A stretch of 64,000 bases of DNA from Roseibium aquae (GTDB taxonomy: Bacteria; Pseudomonadota; Alphaproteobacteria; Rhizobiales; Stappiaceae). The DNA is taken from NCBI RefSeq assembly GCF_008711285.1, contig NZ_VXDC01000002.1, forward strand, positions 186,001-250,000, given 5' to 3'. Within the stretch, counting starts at the first letter, position 1. Each line of letters opens with the position of its first letter. Below the pieces are notes generated by a model. That model saw only the letters and a list, made by a program, of their open reading frames with translations, did no database searches and was not told the origin of the DNA. Of this stretch, positions 44,337 to 51,861 are shown in pieces. The position numbers and the translations under genes were made by a program.

Positions 44337-44813
44337 ATGTTCACAGCGCTCAAACATTTTCTTCAAGAGCTGACCTTTGGCGAAAGTGAAAAGGTCAAAT
44401 TCGCCGAGGACGACAAGCGTCTGGCTGCGGCGGCACTGCTTTTTCATCTCGTCGATATCGATGGCGTGGTTGACGAAAACGAGAGCCGAAAGCTTCGTGA
44501 CATCCTGAAAGCGCATTTTAGCCTGACGGACGCGGAGACGAACGAACTGATCAAGACAGCCAAACAGAAGGACAGCGAGGCTGTCGATCTTTATGGCTTC
44601 ACATCGGTTCTCAAACGCACGGCGGACGAACAGGAGCGGCTGGCGATCGTCGAGATGATGTGGGAAATCGTCTATGCCGATGGTCATGTGCATGAATTTG
44701 AGGACAACACGATCTGGCGTGTCGCCGAACTGCTCGGGATCTCGACGCGGGATCGGATGTTGTTGCGCCAGAAAGTTGCTCGCGAACAGCCGGAAGAACC
44801 GGATAATCCCTGA
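44337..44813 (+). CDS. TerB family protein
   Basis: A 158-residue helical protein with a TerB-like domain. The two acidic, calcium-site-like loops are LFHLVDIDGVVDENE and IVYADGHVHEFED, which match the DxDG and ADG blocks of the family. TerB members are linked to tellurite resistance and membrane-associated stress. No other ter genes are present. ATG 44337 (MFTALKHFLQEL) is chosen because upstream frame sequence lacks homology. It is divergent from the iron unit. Confidence 0.85.
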   Translation: MFTALKHFLQELTFGESEKVKFAEDDKRLAAAALLFHLVDIDGVVDENESRKLRDILKAHFSLTDAETNELIKTAKQKDSEAVDLYGFTSVLKRTADEQERLAIVEMMWEIVYADGHVHEFEDNTIWRVAELLGISTRDRMLLRQKVAREQPEEPDNP

Positions 44814-44875
44814 TTGAAGGAATGCCAGTAGGGCAGGGGGTCGATTAATTGCGTAGTTTCCCGCATAGTGGCGGC

Positions 44876-45634
44876 ATGCTTCAGAAATCGCCGTCTCCCC
44901 CCGCACGTCCGCGCGTTCTCATCGTGTTGCACCAGGAAACATCCACGCCCGGCCGGGTCGGGCAGGAACTGGCGCGCAGAGGCTTCTGCCTCGACATCCG
45001 AAAGCCGCGCTTTGGCGACAGTTTGCCGGCGACGATGGAAGACCATGCCGGAGCCGTGATCTTTGGCGGTCCGATGAGCGCGAATGATCCGGATGCGTTC
45101 GTCAAGAAGGAAACCGACTGGATCCGCGTTCCCTTGGCTGAAAACAAGCCGTTTCTTGGCATTTGTCTCGGAGCCCAGATGATGGTCAAGCATCTGGGGG
45201 GCACCGTGTCAGGCCATAAGGACGGTCTGGTCGAAATCGGCTACTACCCCTTGAATGCGACCACGGCCGGTGAAGACCTGATGGCTTGGCCTGACAAGGT
45301 GTACCAATGGCACCGGGAAGGGTTCAGTCTGCCGTCGGGCTGCGAGCTCCTGGCCAAGGGGACGCATGTCTATCCGAACCAGGCGATCCGCTATGGACCT
45401 TCGGCCTACGGGATACAGTTCCATCCGGAATTGACCTACCAGATGATGGTGCGCTGGACGACCAAGGCCGCGGAGCGCATGCTCCTTCCCGGTGCCAAGC
45501 AGCGCCGCGACCATTTTGCTGGCCGTTTTGTCTATGACCGGGCTGTCAAGAGCTGGTTGGACGGGTTTCTCGACCGCTGGATCGGGACGGCTGAAACTCC
45601 GGTTCAAGCTCAGCCCATGAAGGCGGCAGAATAG
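44876..45634 (+). CDS. Class I glutamine amidotransferase-like protein
   Basis: A 252-residue GMP synthase-type amidotransferase domain standing alone. The nucleophile cysteine is in GICLGAQMM (near residue 96) and the catalytic histidine and glutamate are in QFHPELT; FGGPMSAND forms the oxyanion region. Such proteins hydrolyse glutamine or gamma-glutamyl compounds. ATG 44876 is preferred; a TTG at 44849 has a better purine-rich region upstream. It follows the TerB gene in the same direction. The acceptor is unknown. Confidence 0.85.
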   Translation: MLQKSPSPPARPRVLIVLHQETSTPGRVGQELARRGFCLDIRKPRFGDSLPATMEDHAGAVIFGGPMSANDPDAFVKKETDWIRVPLAENKPFLGICLGAQMMVKHLGGTVSGHKDGLVEIGYYPLNATTAGEDLMAWPDKVYQWHREGFSLPSGCELLAKGTHVYPNQAIRYGPSAYGIQFHPELTYQMMVRWTTKAAERMLLPGAKQRRDHFAGRFVYDRAVKSWLDGFLDRWIGTAETPVQAQPMKAAE

Positions 45635-45762
45635 GTTGGGGGCAGGTCGGCGGTGATATCCCGCTGTCCGGCATTTTACATCACTTGAGGTGTTGGCATG
45701 ATGCTTCCAAAGCGTATGAGCGGCCACGCTGAGGGGCTGCCTGCCGGAAAAGGGGTTCCAGC

Positions 45763-46251
45763 ATGTCAACTCGCGACCGAACGTTAGGTGGGCGCATTCT
45801 CGCGTTACCGGGACAGTTTCTTCTGGCACTGATCAATGCCAGCGCGATCCTCGTGATCGTCGCTTGCGTGCTTGTGCTGATGACGCTGGGCCGGATCGAA
45901 ACGGCTGGAGCTTCGCTCGCCGATGCGGCGGCCGGTGCGGCCCTGGCACGGCTCGACATGACATCGGAGACCTTTCAGGCCCGGCTTGACCGGATCGAGG
46001 CACGTTTGAGCGCGATTTCGACAAAGCTTCAAGACCCGGAACAGCAAAATGCGGCAGATCTGCGCCGTGAGCTTTCCGAGTTGACGGCCATGCTTCAGCA
46101 GGTTGCCGACACCGCCCGGGCACTTGCAGTTGTCCAGCCCGAGGTGACTCAGGCGGCCATACGCCAAGCCGGGCAAACCGTGACGGACAGCCTTCTCGGG
46201 TTGGCCGGGTGTGAGCAGGCGTCCCCTGCCGGAGCGGCGCCCGGTTCCTGA
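45763..46251 (+). CDS. Unknown single-pass membrane protein with coiled coil
   Basis: A 162-residue protein I cannot assign. One strong membrane segment (about residues 16-40, LLALINASAILVIVACVLVLMTLG) is followed by a helical, heptad-like stretch (residues 60-110, RLDRIEARLSAISTKL and RRELSELTAMLQQV) that should form a coiled coil. The topology suggests an anchored periplasmic or cytoplasmic oligomer. ATG 45763. It has a 128-base leader after the amidotransferase gene and may have its own promoter. Confidence 0.6.
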   Translation: MSTRDRTLGGRILALPGQFLLALINASAILVIVACVLVLMTLGRIETAGASLADAAAGAALARLDMTSETFQARLDRIEARLSAISTKLQDPEQQNAADLRRELSELTAMLQQVADTARALAVVQPEVTQAAIRQAGQTVTDSLLGLAGCEQASPAGAAPGS

Positions 46252-46276
46252 GTTTTCGCCGGTTTCTGACCGCCCG

Positions 46277-46357
46277 TCAGGCTTTGGGTGCGGCGGTCAA
46301 ATCCTTGGCTTCGATGGACACCAGAACATCTCCCGGCTTGATCTTTTGCCGGCTTTG
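46277..46357 (-). pseudogene. Decayed copy of the pyruvate carboxylase 3' end
   Basis: Bases 46306-46357 match 47081-47132 inside pyc at about 47 of 52 positions, in the same orientation. In the pyc frame it reads KIKPGDVLVSIEAKDL and then a stop at 46279-46277. Compared with the real biotinyl domain (PGDVLVSIEAMKMET), about 31 codons including the biotin lysine are missing, and the text rejoins at AKDL, near the pyc end. It lies just beyond the HXXEE gene and has no start of its own. See the finding on displaced 3' ends. Confidence 0.7.
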
Positions 46358-46388
46358 TTCCTTGGTCGGATTGCCGCTGAACAAACCG

Positions 46389-46958
46389 TCAGCGTGGTGC
46401 CGCGGCAGCCTTTGCGCGCACATGCATCACAATAACGGCGTGCAGCAGGAGAGCGGCGGCAAGACCGGTAAGGTGAGCGGTGACGGGACTGTTTGAAACG
46501 GCGGTGAAGACGCCAAGGCTCCACACACCGACAGGCAGGAACAAAACAACGGCGGTGATCAGACCCGGATTATAACACCGCAGGGCAACGGCAACCGCGA
46601 TATGTGTGATCGCGTTGACGATTAGCAGATAACTGCCGATCAGCCCCAGATCCGGATCGACCCAGGCCGCGAGATAAAGCACGGCCAGCAACAGCATCCA
46701 GACGCCGACGACGTTGATGACCATCGTCGCGAAGGGCGTCAGCACCTGCCTGCCCTTGCCAATCCGGTTGTTGACGAAGCTGCGGAAACGGTCGCCGGCG
46801 TGTTCCTCGAGCTGATGCACCATGTAGACCGGCAGCATCAGATAGACCGTCCATACAGCAGCACTGACGGCGCCCCAAAAGAACGGCGCCAGAAGCAGCA
46901 GAAAGACCAATGTGATCGTTCCCCCGGAGAGCCAATCATTCACGAGACGATCGAACAT
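46389..46958 (-). CDS. HXXEE domain membrane protein
   Basis: A 189-residue inner-membrane protein with about five hydrophobic segments. The name-giving motif HQLEEH is at residues 48-53 in the second helix, and a polar loop HAGDRFRSFVNNRIGKG follows. Histidine and glutamates within the membrane suggest metal binding or proton chemistry, but the family has no known function. ATG 46958 lies 9 bases after the pyc stop, and its ribosome site TAGGAGG includes that stop codon, so it is translationally coupled to pyc. Confidence 0.8.
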   Translation of the reverse strand: MFDRLVNDWLSGGTITLVFLLLLAPFFWGAVSAAVWTVYLMLPVYMVHQLEEHAGDRFRSFVNNRIGKGRQVLTPFATMVINVVGVWMLLLAVLYLAAWVDPDLGLIGSYLLIVNAITHIAVAVALRCYNPGLITAVVLFLPVGVWSLGVFTAVSNSPVTAHLTGLAAALLLHAVIVMHVRAKAAAAPR

Positions 46959-46967
46959 GCGGTCCTC

Positions 46968-49900
46968 CTATCCCTCGAACACCACCAGCAGATCCTTGGC
47001 GTCAATTTGCGCCCCCGGTGTGACCAGAACCTCCTTTATGGTCCCGTCCTTGTCGGAATGAAGTGCGGTTTCCATCTTCATGGCTTCGATGGATACCAGA
47101 ACATCTCCCGGCTTGACCTGTTGCCCGCCTTGAACAGCGACCGTCGAGATCACACCGGGCATGGGCGCGCCAACGTGCAAGGGATTGCCGTCTTCGGCCT
47201 TGCGCAAGGTGACAGCGCTTGCCGCGCCGTGGATCCGGTCCGGCACCTTGATGATCCGTGGCTGGCCGTTCAGCTCGAAGAAGACCTTTTTTTCTCCCTT
47301 CTCATCGGTCTCGCCCATGGTCTGGCAACGAATGACCAGCGTCTTGCCGGGCTCAAGATCGACAAGCACCTCTTCGCCTTCGCCCAGGCCGTAGAAATAG
47401 ACCGGGGTGGGCAACACGGAAGTCGGGCCGTATTTCTGATGGGCCTTGTCGAAATCGGTGAAGACCTTCGGGTACATCAGGTAGGCGGCCAGGTCCGTGT
47501 CGTTGATGTCCCTGCCCGTGGCATCGGTTGCCCTTGTTCGCTCGGCCTCAAGGTCCGCCGGTTCCAAGAGCGATCCAGGGCGCACCGTGATCGGTTCCGA
47601 TGATTTCAGGACCTTCTCTTGCAGTGCCTTGGGCCAGCCGCCGGGCGATTGGCCCAAATCGCCGCGAAGCATGCTCACCACACTTTCGGGGAAAGCCACA
47701 TCCTTTCCGGGGTCTTGAACATCCTCCACCGAGAGGCCCTGGCTAACCATCATCAGCGCCATGTCACCCACCACCTTGGACGAGGGGGTCACCTTCACGA
47801 TATCGCCGAACATCATGTTGGCATCGGCATAGGCCTGCGCGACTTCGTGCCAGCGTGTCTCCAGGCCGAGGGAGCGCGCCTGCTCCTTCAGGTTCGTGAA
47901 CTGGCCGCCCGGCATTTCATGCAGATAGACTTCGGAGGCGCCTGACCGCAGATCGCTTTCGAATGCGCGGTATTGCATCCGGACCGCTTCCCAATAAAAC
48001 GAGATCTCGCGGATTTTTCCGGCATCGAGGCCCGTGTCCCTCTCGCTGCCCCGCAGGGCCTCAACAATGGACCCGAGGCATGGCTGCGAGGTCAGGCCGG
48101 ACAGAGCATCCATTGCCGCGTCCACCGCATCGGCCCCGGCTTCGACCGCGGCAAGCACGGTGGCTGCCGCAATGCCGGACGTGTCGTGGGTATGGAAGTG
48201 GATCGGAAGGCTGATCTCGTCTTTCAGCGCTCTGACCAGGATGCGGGCGGCCTCCGGCTTCAACAGCCCGGCCATGTCCTTGATGCCCAGGATATGAGCG
48301 CCGGCTGCTTCCAGCTCTTTGGCCAGGTTGACGTAATACTTGAGATCATATTTCGGCCGGGCGCTGTCCAGCATATCGCCGGTGTAGCAGAAGACGGCCT
48401 CGCACAGTTTGCCGGATGCTTGCACGGCATCGATCGACACCCGCATGTTCTCCACCCAGTTCAGGCAGTCGAAGACCCGGAACAGATCGATGCCGTTCGC
48501 GGCGGCTTGGGCAACGAAGAATTCGACCACATTGTCCGGGTAATTGGTGTAGCCGACACCATTCGAGCCGCGCAGGAGCATCTGAAGCAGAATGTTAGGC
48601 GCTTTCTCGCGAATGAGATGCAAGCGTTCCCAGGGGCTTTCTGTCAAAAAGCGCATCGAGACGTCGAAGGTCGCGCCGCCCCAGCACTCGAGCGAGAGCA
48701 ACTGCGGGAGTCCAGCCGCGTAGGCATCGGCGATGCCCGTAATATCATGGGTCCGCATGCGGGTGGCGAGCAGGGATTGGTGGCCGTCCCGCATGGTCGT
48801 GTCGGTGACCAGAACGCGCTTCTGGCTTTTCATCCAGGCTGCAAAGCCCTTTGGACCCAACTCGTCGAGCAGTTGCCGGGTACCGGCCAGCTTTACGTCG
48901 CCGAAATCCGGGACGGCAGGACGCGGCGCGTCAGCCGCCGGGCGTGCCCGGTCCCGGGTTTCCGGGTGCCCGTTCACTGAAACATCCGCGATATAGGTCA
49001 GGAGCTTGGTGGCCCGGTCCTGGCGCTTGGTCTGCGCGAATAGCGCGGGCGTCTCGTCAATGAACCGGGTTGTGTAGCTGTTTGCCCGGAAATCCGGATG
49101 CCCAATGATGTTCTCCAGAAACACGAGATTTGTCGCCACGCCGCGTATCCGGAATTCCCGGAGCGCCCGGTCCATCCGCTTGCGGGCGTCTTCGGCTGTC
49201 GGCGCCCATGCTGTCACTTTCTCAAGCAGCGGATCGTAGAAGCGGGTAATCACAGCCCCGGAATAGGCGGTACCGCCATCCAGCCGGATGCCAAAGCCTG
49301 TTGCCCCGCGATAGGCGGTGATGCGGCCGTAATCGGGGATGAAATTCTGCTCGGGGTCTTCGGTTGTGATCCTGCATTGCAACGCATGGCCGTTCAGCCG
49401 GATCTGATCCTGATCGGGAACGCCGCTGTCCGAGGTTCCGATCCGATGACCGTCCGCGATGTGGATCTGTGCCTGAACGATATCGATACCCGTGACCTCT
49501 TCGGTCACGGTGTGCTCCACCTGAACGCGGGGATTGACCTCGATGAAATAGATGGCGCCGGTATCGGCATCCATCAGGAACTCGACGGTCCCTGCGCCGC
49601 GATAGTTCACGGCGCGGCCGATTTTCAGGCCGTACTCGCACAGCTCAGCCCGCTTGGCCTCGTCAAGATACGGAGCTGGCGCGCGTTCCACGACCTTCTG
49701 GTGCCGGCGCTGAATTGAGCAGTCGCGCTCAAACAGATGCACGACGGTCTCGCCGTCGCCGAGGATCTGAACCTCGACATGGCGCGCGCGCTGGACCAGC
49801 TTTTCCAAGTAGATTTCGTCTTTGCCGAATGCCGCCTTGGCTTCCCGCTTGGCCGCCAGGACTTCCTTCTGAAGCGTCGCCTCGTCAGGAATGACGCGCA

Positions 49901-50408
49901 TGCCGCGGCCACCGCCTCCCCAGGACGCTTTCAACATGACGGGGTAGCCGATCTCCGCTGCTTGCCGTTTGATTTCCTCAAGGTCTTCGGGCAGCGGATC
50001 GGTCGCCGGCATCACGGGAACGCCGGCTTCGATCGCCAGATTTCGGGCTGCCACCTTGTTGCCGAGACGGCGCATGGTTTCGGCGCGCGGACCAATGAAG
50101 GTAATGCCCGCCGCATCGCAGGCCTCGACGAATTCCGGGCTTTCGGACAGAAGTCCGTAGCCCGGGTGGATTGCATCGGCCCCGCACGATTTGGCAACCC
50201 GCAAGATTTCGTCAATCGCAAGGTAGGCCTCGATCGGACCGAGGCCCTTGCCGACCTGATAGGCTTCGTCGGCCTTGAAACGGTGCAGGGCCAGCTTGTC
50301 CTGCTCCGCGAAAATCGCAACGGTTTTCAGACCCAATTCGTTTGCAGCCCGGAACACCCGGATGGCGATTTCAGAGCGGTTTGCGACGAGAATCTTCCGT
50401 ATTGCCAA
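46968..50408 (-). CDS. pyc: Pyruvate carboxylase
   Basis: Carboxylates pyruvate to oxaloacetate with ATP and biotin, refilling the citric acid cycle. The 1146-residue protein has the biotin carboxylase domain (residues 1-455, KASWGGGGRGMRV ATP loop). The carboxyltransferase domain follows (about 530-800, DTTMRDGHQSLLATR). A PYC/OADA domain and the C-terminal biotinyl domain (EAMKM, biotin Lys near 1111) complete it. I choose TTG 50408, which follows TTGGGGGGC and gives the usual start AIRKILVANRSEIA; a GTG at 50441 would add eleven residues. An HXXEE gene is coupled downstream. Confidence 0.96.
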   Translation of the reverse strand: MAIRKILVANRSEIAIRVFRAANELGLKTVAIFAEQDKLALHRFKADEAYQVGKGLGPIEAYLAIDEILRVAKSCGADAIHPGYGLLSESPEFVEACDAAGITFIGPRAETMRRLGNKVAARNLAIEAGVPVMPATDPLPEDLEEIKRQAAEIGYPVMLKASWGGGGRGMRVIPDEATLQKEVLAAKREAKAAFGKDEIYLEKLVQRARHVEVQILGDGETVVHLFERDCSIQRRHQKVVERAPAPYLDEAKRAELCEYGLKIGRAVNYRGAGTVEFLMDADTGAIYFIEVNPRVQVEHTVTEEVTGIDIVQAQIHIADGHRIGTSDSGVPDQDQIRLNGHALQCRITTEDPEQNFIPDYGRITAYRGATGFGIRLDGGTAYSGAVITRFYDPLLEKVTAWAPTAEDARKRMDRALREFRIRGVATNLVFLENIIGHPDFRANSYTTRFIDETPALFAQTKRQDRATKLLTYIADVSVNGHPETRDRARPAADAPRPAVPDFGDVKLAGTRQLLDELGPKGFAAWMKSQKRVLVTDTTMRDGHQSLLATRMRTHDITGIADAYAAGLPQLLSLECWGGATFDVSMRFLTESPWERLHLIREKAPNILLQMLLRGSNGVGYTNYPDNVVEFFVAQAAANGIDLFRVFDCLNWVENMRVSIDAVQASGKLCEAVFCYTGDMLDSARPKYDLKYYVNLAKELEAAGAHILGIKDMAGLLKPEAARILVRALKDEISLPIHFHTHDTSGIAAATVLAAVEAGADAVDAAMDALSGLTSQPCLGSIVEALRGSERDTGLDAGKIREISFYWEAVRMQYRAFESDLRSGASEVYLHEMPGGQFTNLKEQARSLGLETRWHEVAQAYADANMMFGDIVKVTPSSKVVGDMALMMVSQGLSVEDVQDPGKDVAFPESVVSMLRGDLGQSPGGWPKALQEKVLKSSEPITVRPGSLLEPADLEAERTRATDATGRDINDTDLAAYLMYPKVFTDFDKAHQKYGPTSVLPTPVYFYGLGEGEEVLVDLEPGKTLVIRCQTMGETDEKGEKKVFFELNGQPRIIKVPDRIHGAASAVTLRKAEDGNPLHVGAPMPGVISTVAVQGGQQVKPGDVLVSIEAMKMETALHSDKDGTIKEVLVTPGAQIDAKDLLVVFEG

Positions 50409-50485
50409 ATGTATGCCCCCCAAGGCTTGTGTGCGCGGCACAAACGATCGCGGAAGTCTTACGTGCGCAAGTTGCGGAAGAAAAG

Positions 50486-50509
50486 AACAAAAATCCGGCG
50501 ATTTTTGTT
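50486..50509 (-). terminator. Hairpin between luxR-type gene and pyc
   Basis: AACAAAAATC (50486-50495) and GATTTTTGTT (50500-50509) form a perfect ten-base stem with a CGGC loop. Read on the minus strand it is followed by CTTTTC, so it may end the luxR-type transcript; it also lies 78 bases before the pyc start. Confidence 0.5.
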
Positions 50510-50544
50510 ACAAGCGCAACCACCGGAGGCTCAAGGTGCCGTCG

Positions 50545-51279
50545 CTAGGAGATGACACCCTGTTGATAGGCAAGCGCAACCGCATGGGTGCGGTTCAGGG
50601 CTCCGAGTTTTCGCGTCGCCTCTTTCAGATACCAGTCCGCCGTATGCCGGGAGATCCCAAGCTTGTCCGCAATATCGCTGCTTGTTTGCCCGGCTGCCGA
50701 CCATTTCAAGCATTCTCTTTCCCGCCGGGTGAGATTTGTGCCGGCTCCCGGTGTCTCGTCGCTGGTGGCGGTCAGGCGGATGGCCTGCCCGTAGGCATAG
50801 ATGCTGGTCAAATGGAGGGCCTTGAGATCATGCGGGCCAAGCGTTTCGGTCAGGCCGGCGAATGTCACAGTTCCCTCAAATCCGGTCGGCCCGTAGATTG
50901 GAACGAACACACCATCCGCCATATTGAAGGTTTCGGCCTCATGCAGAATGCGAAGCCCCTCGGCGGTGACCCCGGGTTGAGCCAGGCATTCCGACCACAA
51001 AAACGGGCGGCGGGTCGTCGCTCCAAAGGCCACAACCGGATCATTCAAGATGTAACTCTTGGACAGGTACCGGGCCTTCCATTCCTCGTTCCAGGTGGTT
51101 GTCATGATATGCGGATTGGTGGGTGAGCCGTTGCCCCGGAAGGAGGCAAGCACAAAGGCCGCGAACCCGAAGGAGGAAGCAAGAGCGGACAGGCTGTCGC
51201 CAAGGGCGTCAAGGTCCGTCTCCGCCGTGATCGAGTCTGTCATTTCGAACGCGCTCAAGATGCGGTTTTGTGACATCAT
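50545..51279 (-). CDS. LuxR-family regulator with autoinducer-binding domain
   Basis: A 244-residue transcription factor. The N-terminal autoinducer-binding domain (residues 20-165) keeps WKARYLSKSYILNDPV (the W-x3-Y and DPV positions that contact acyl-homoserine lactones) and PFLWSE. The C-terminal helix-turn-helix (LTRRERECLKWSAAGQTSSDIADKLGIS) is a GerE/LuxR domain. No luxI-type synthase is in the window, so it may be a LuxR solo responding to signals made elsewhere. Start at ATG 51279 (MMSQ) or 51276. A large palindrome lies about 115 bases upstream. Confidence 0.88.
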   Translation of the reverse strand: MMSQNRILSAFEMTDSITAETDLDALGDSLSALASSFGFAAFVLASFRGNGSPTNPHIMTTTWNEEWKARYLSKSYILNDPVVAFGATTRRPFLWSECLAQPGVTAEGLRILHEAETFNMADGVFVPIYGPTGFEGTVTFAGLTETLGPHDLKALHLTSIYAYGQAIRLTATSDETPGAGTNLTRRERECLKWSAAGQTSSDIADKLGISRHTADWYLKEATRKLGALNRTHAVALAYQQGVIS

Positions 51280-51393
51280 ATCACCCTGGTTGGATATGGC
51301 TGCTGATGCCAAGTCCTGAATGCGAAACGATTTAGTGGCTCAATTTGAAACACAGGTTTTGACCGCTTGCCGGAATGCGGATCTTGCCAAAGC

Positions 51394-51434
51394 CAATATC
51401 TTGTGAGGGGGCCACGGATTCTCACAAAATATTG
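51394..51434. repeat. Long inverted repeat upstream of the luxR-type gene
   Basis: CAATATCTTGTGAG (51394-51407) and CTCACAAAATATTG (51421-51434) match as inverted repeats at 13 of 14 positions, with a 13-base centre. No gene ends here, so it is more likely an operator than a terminator. Confidence 0.6.
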
Positions 51435-51536
51435 TTGGAACAGATCGAAAACACCTCAATACAACCGATTCGTGCAGGCTCTGTTCACTTTCCGTGCATT
51501 CGTTACTGGCGCTATGAAAAAATCAACCCCTCAAGA

Positions 51537-51552
51537 TTAAGGGAATTTTAAG
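51537..51552. promoter_or_regulatory. CtrA-like box upstream of the helicase gene
   Basis: TTAA-GGGAATT-TTAAG matches the CtrA consensus TTAA-N7-TTAAC except for the last base, 310 bases before the helicase start. Confidence 0.3.
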
Positions 51553-51861
51553 CTTGACAGCCGTTGCCAGGCTTTGCGGCAGGAAGTCTTGCGTACCGGC
51601 TAAGCGACTCAATTGATTCAGGATTTGGTGTGCCGGAAAGGACGGGTGCGGATATCTGGTGGTGAACGAAACCGGAATCTCTTTGAGTCATCGATTCGCC
51701 CCACATTTGTTCGAGAGTCGTTCTTTTGGCGTCGTCGTTTGCCCGATCGCGGGCGTGCGCGGCGCAAATCAGTGGGGGACACAGCGTTCAAGTCTGTGCT
51801 AGACAGCGCCGCGTACGATCTGAACGCGCACACCTGACGATAACCTCCGCCGAACCAGCGC

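Larger units (their letters stand above)
51280..51861. other. Control region between luxR-type gene and helicase
   Basis: This 582-base divergent gap holds no convincing gene; a plus-strand frame at 51613-51837 has no ribosome site or recognisable domain. It contains a long imperfect inverted repeat (51394-51434) and a CtrA-like box (51537-51552), each listed separately. Promoters for both neighbours must be here. Confidence 0.5.

Noticed and set aside
51613-51837. Small plus-strand reading frame of 74 codons before the helicase gene
   Set aside because: No ribosome site, no recognisable domain and arginine-rich composition typical of non-coding frames.
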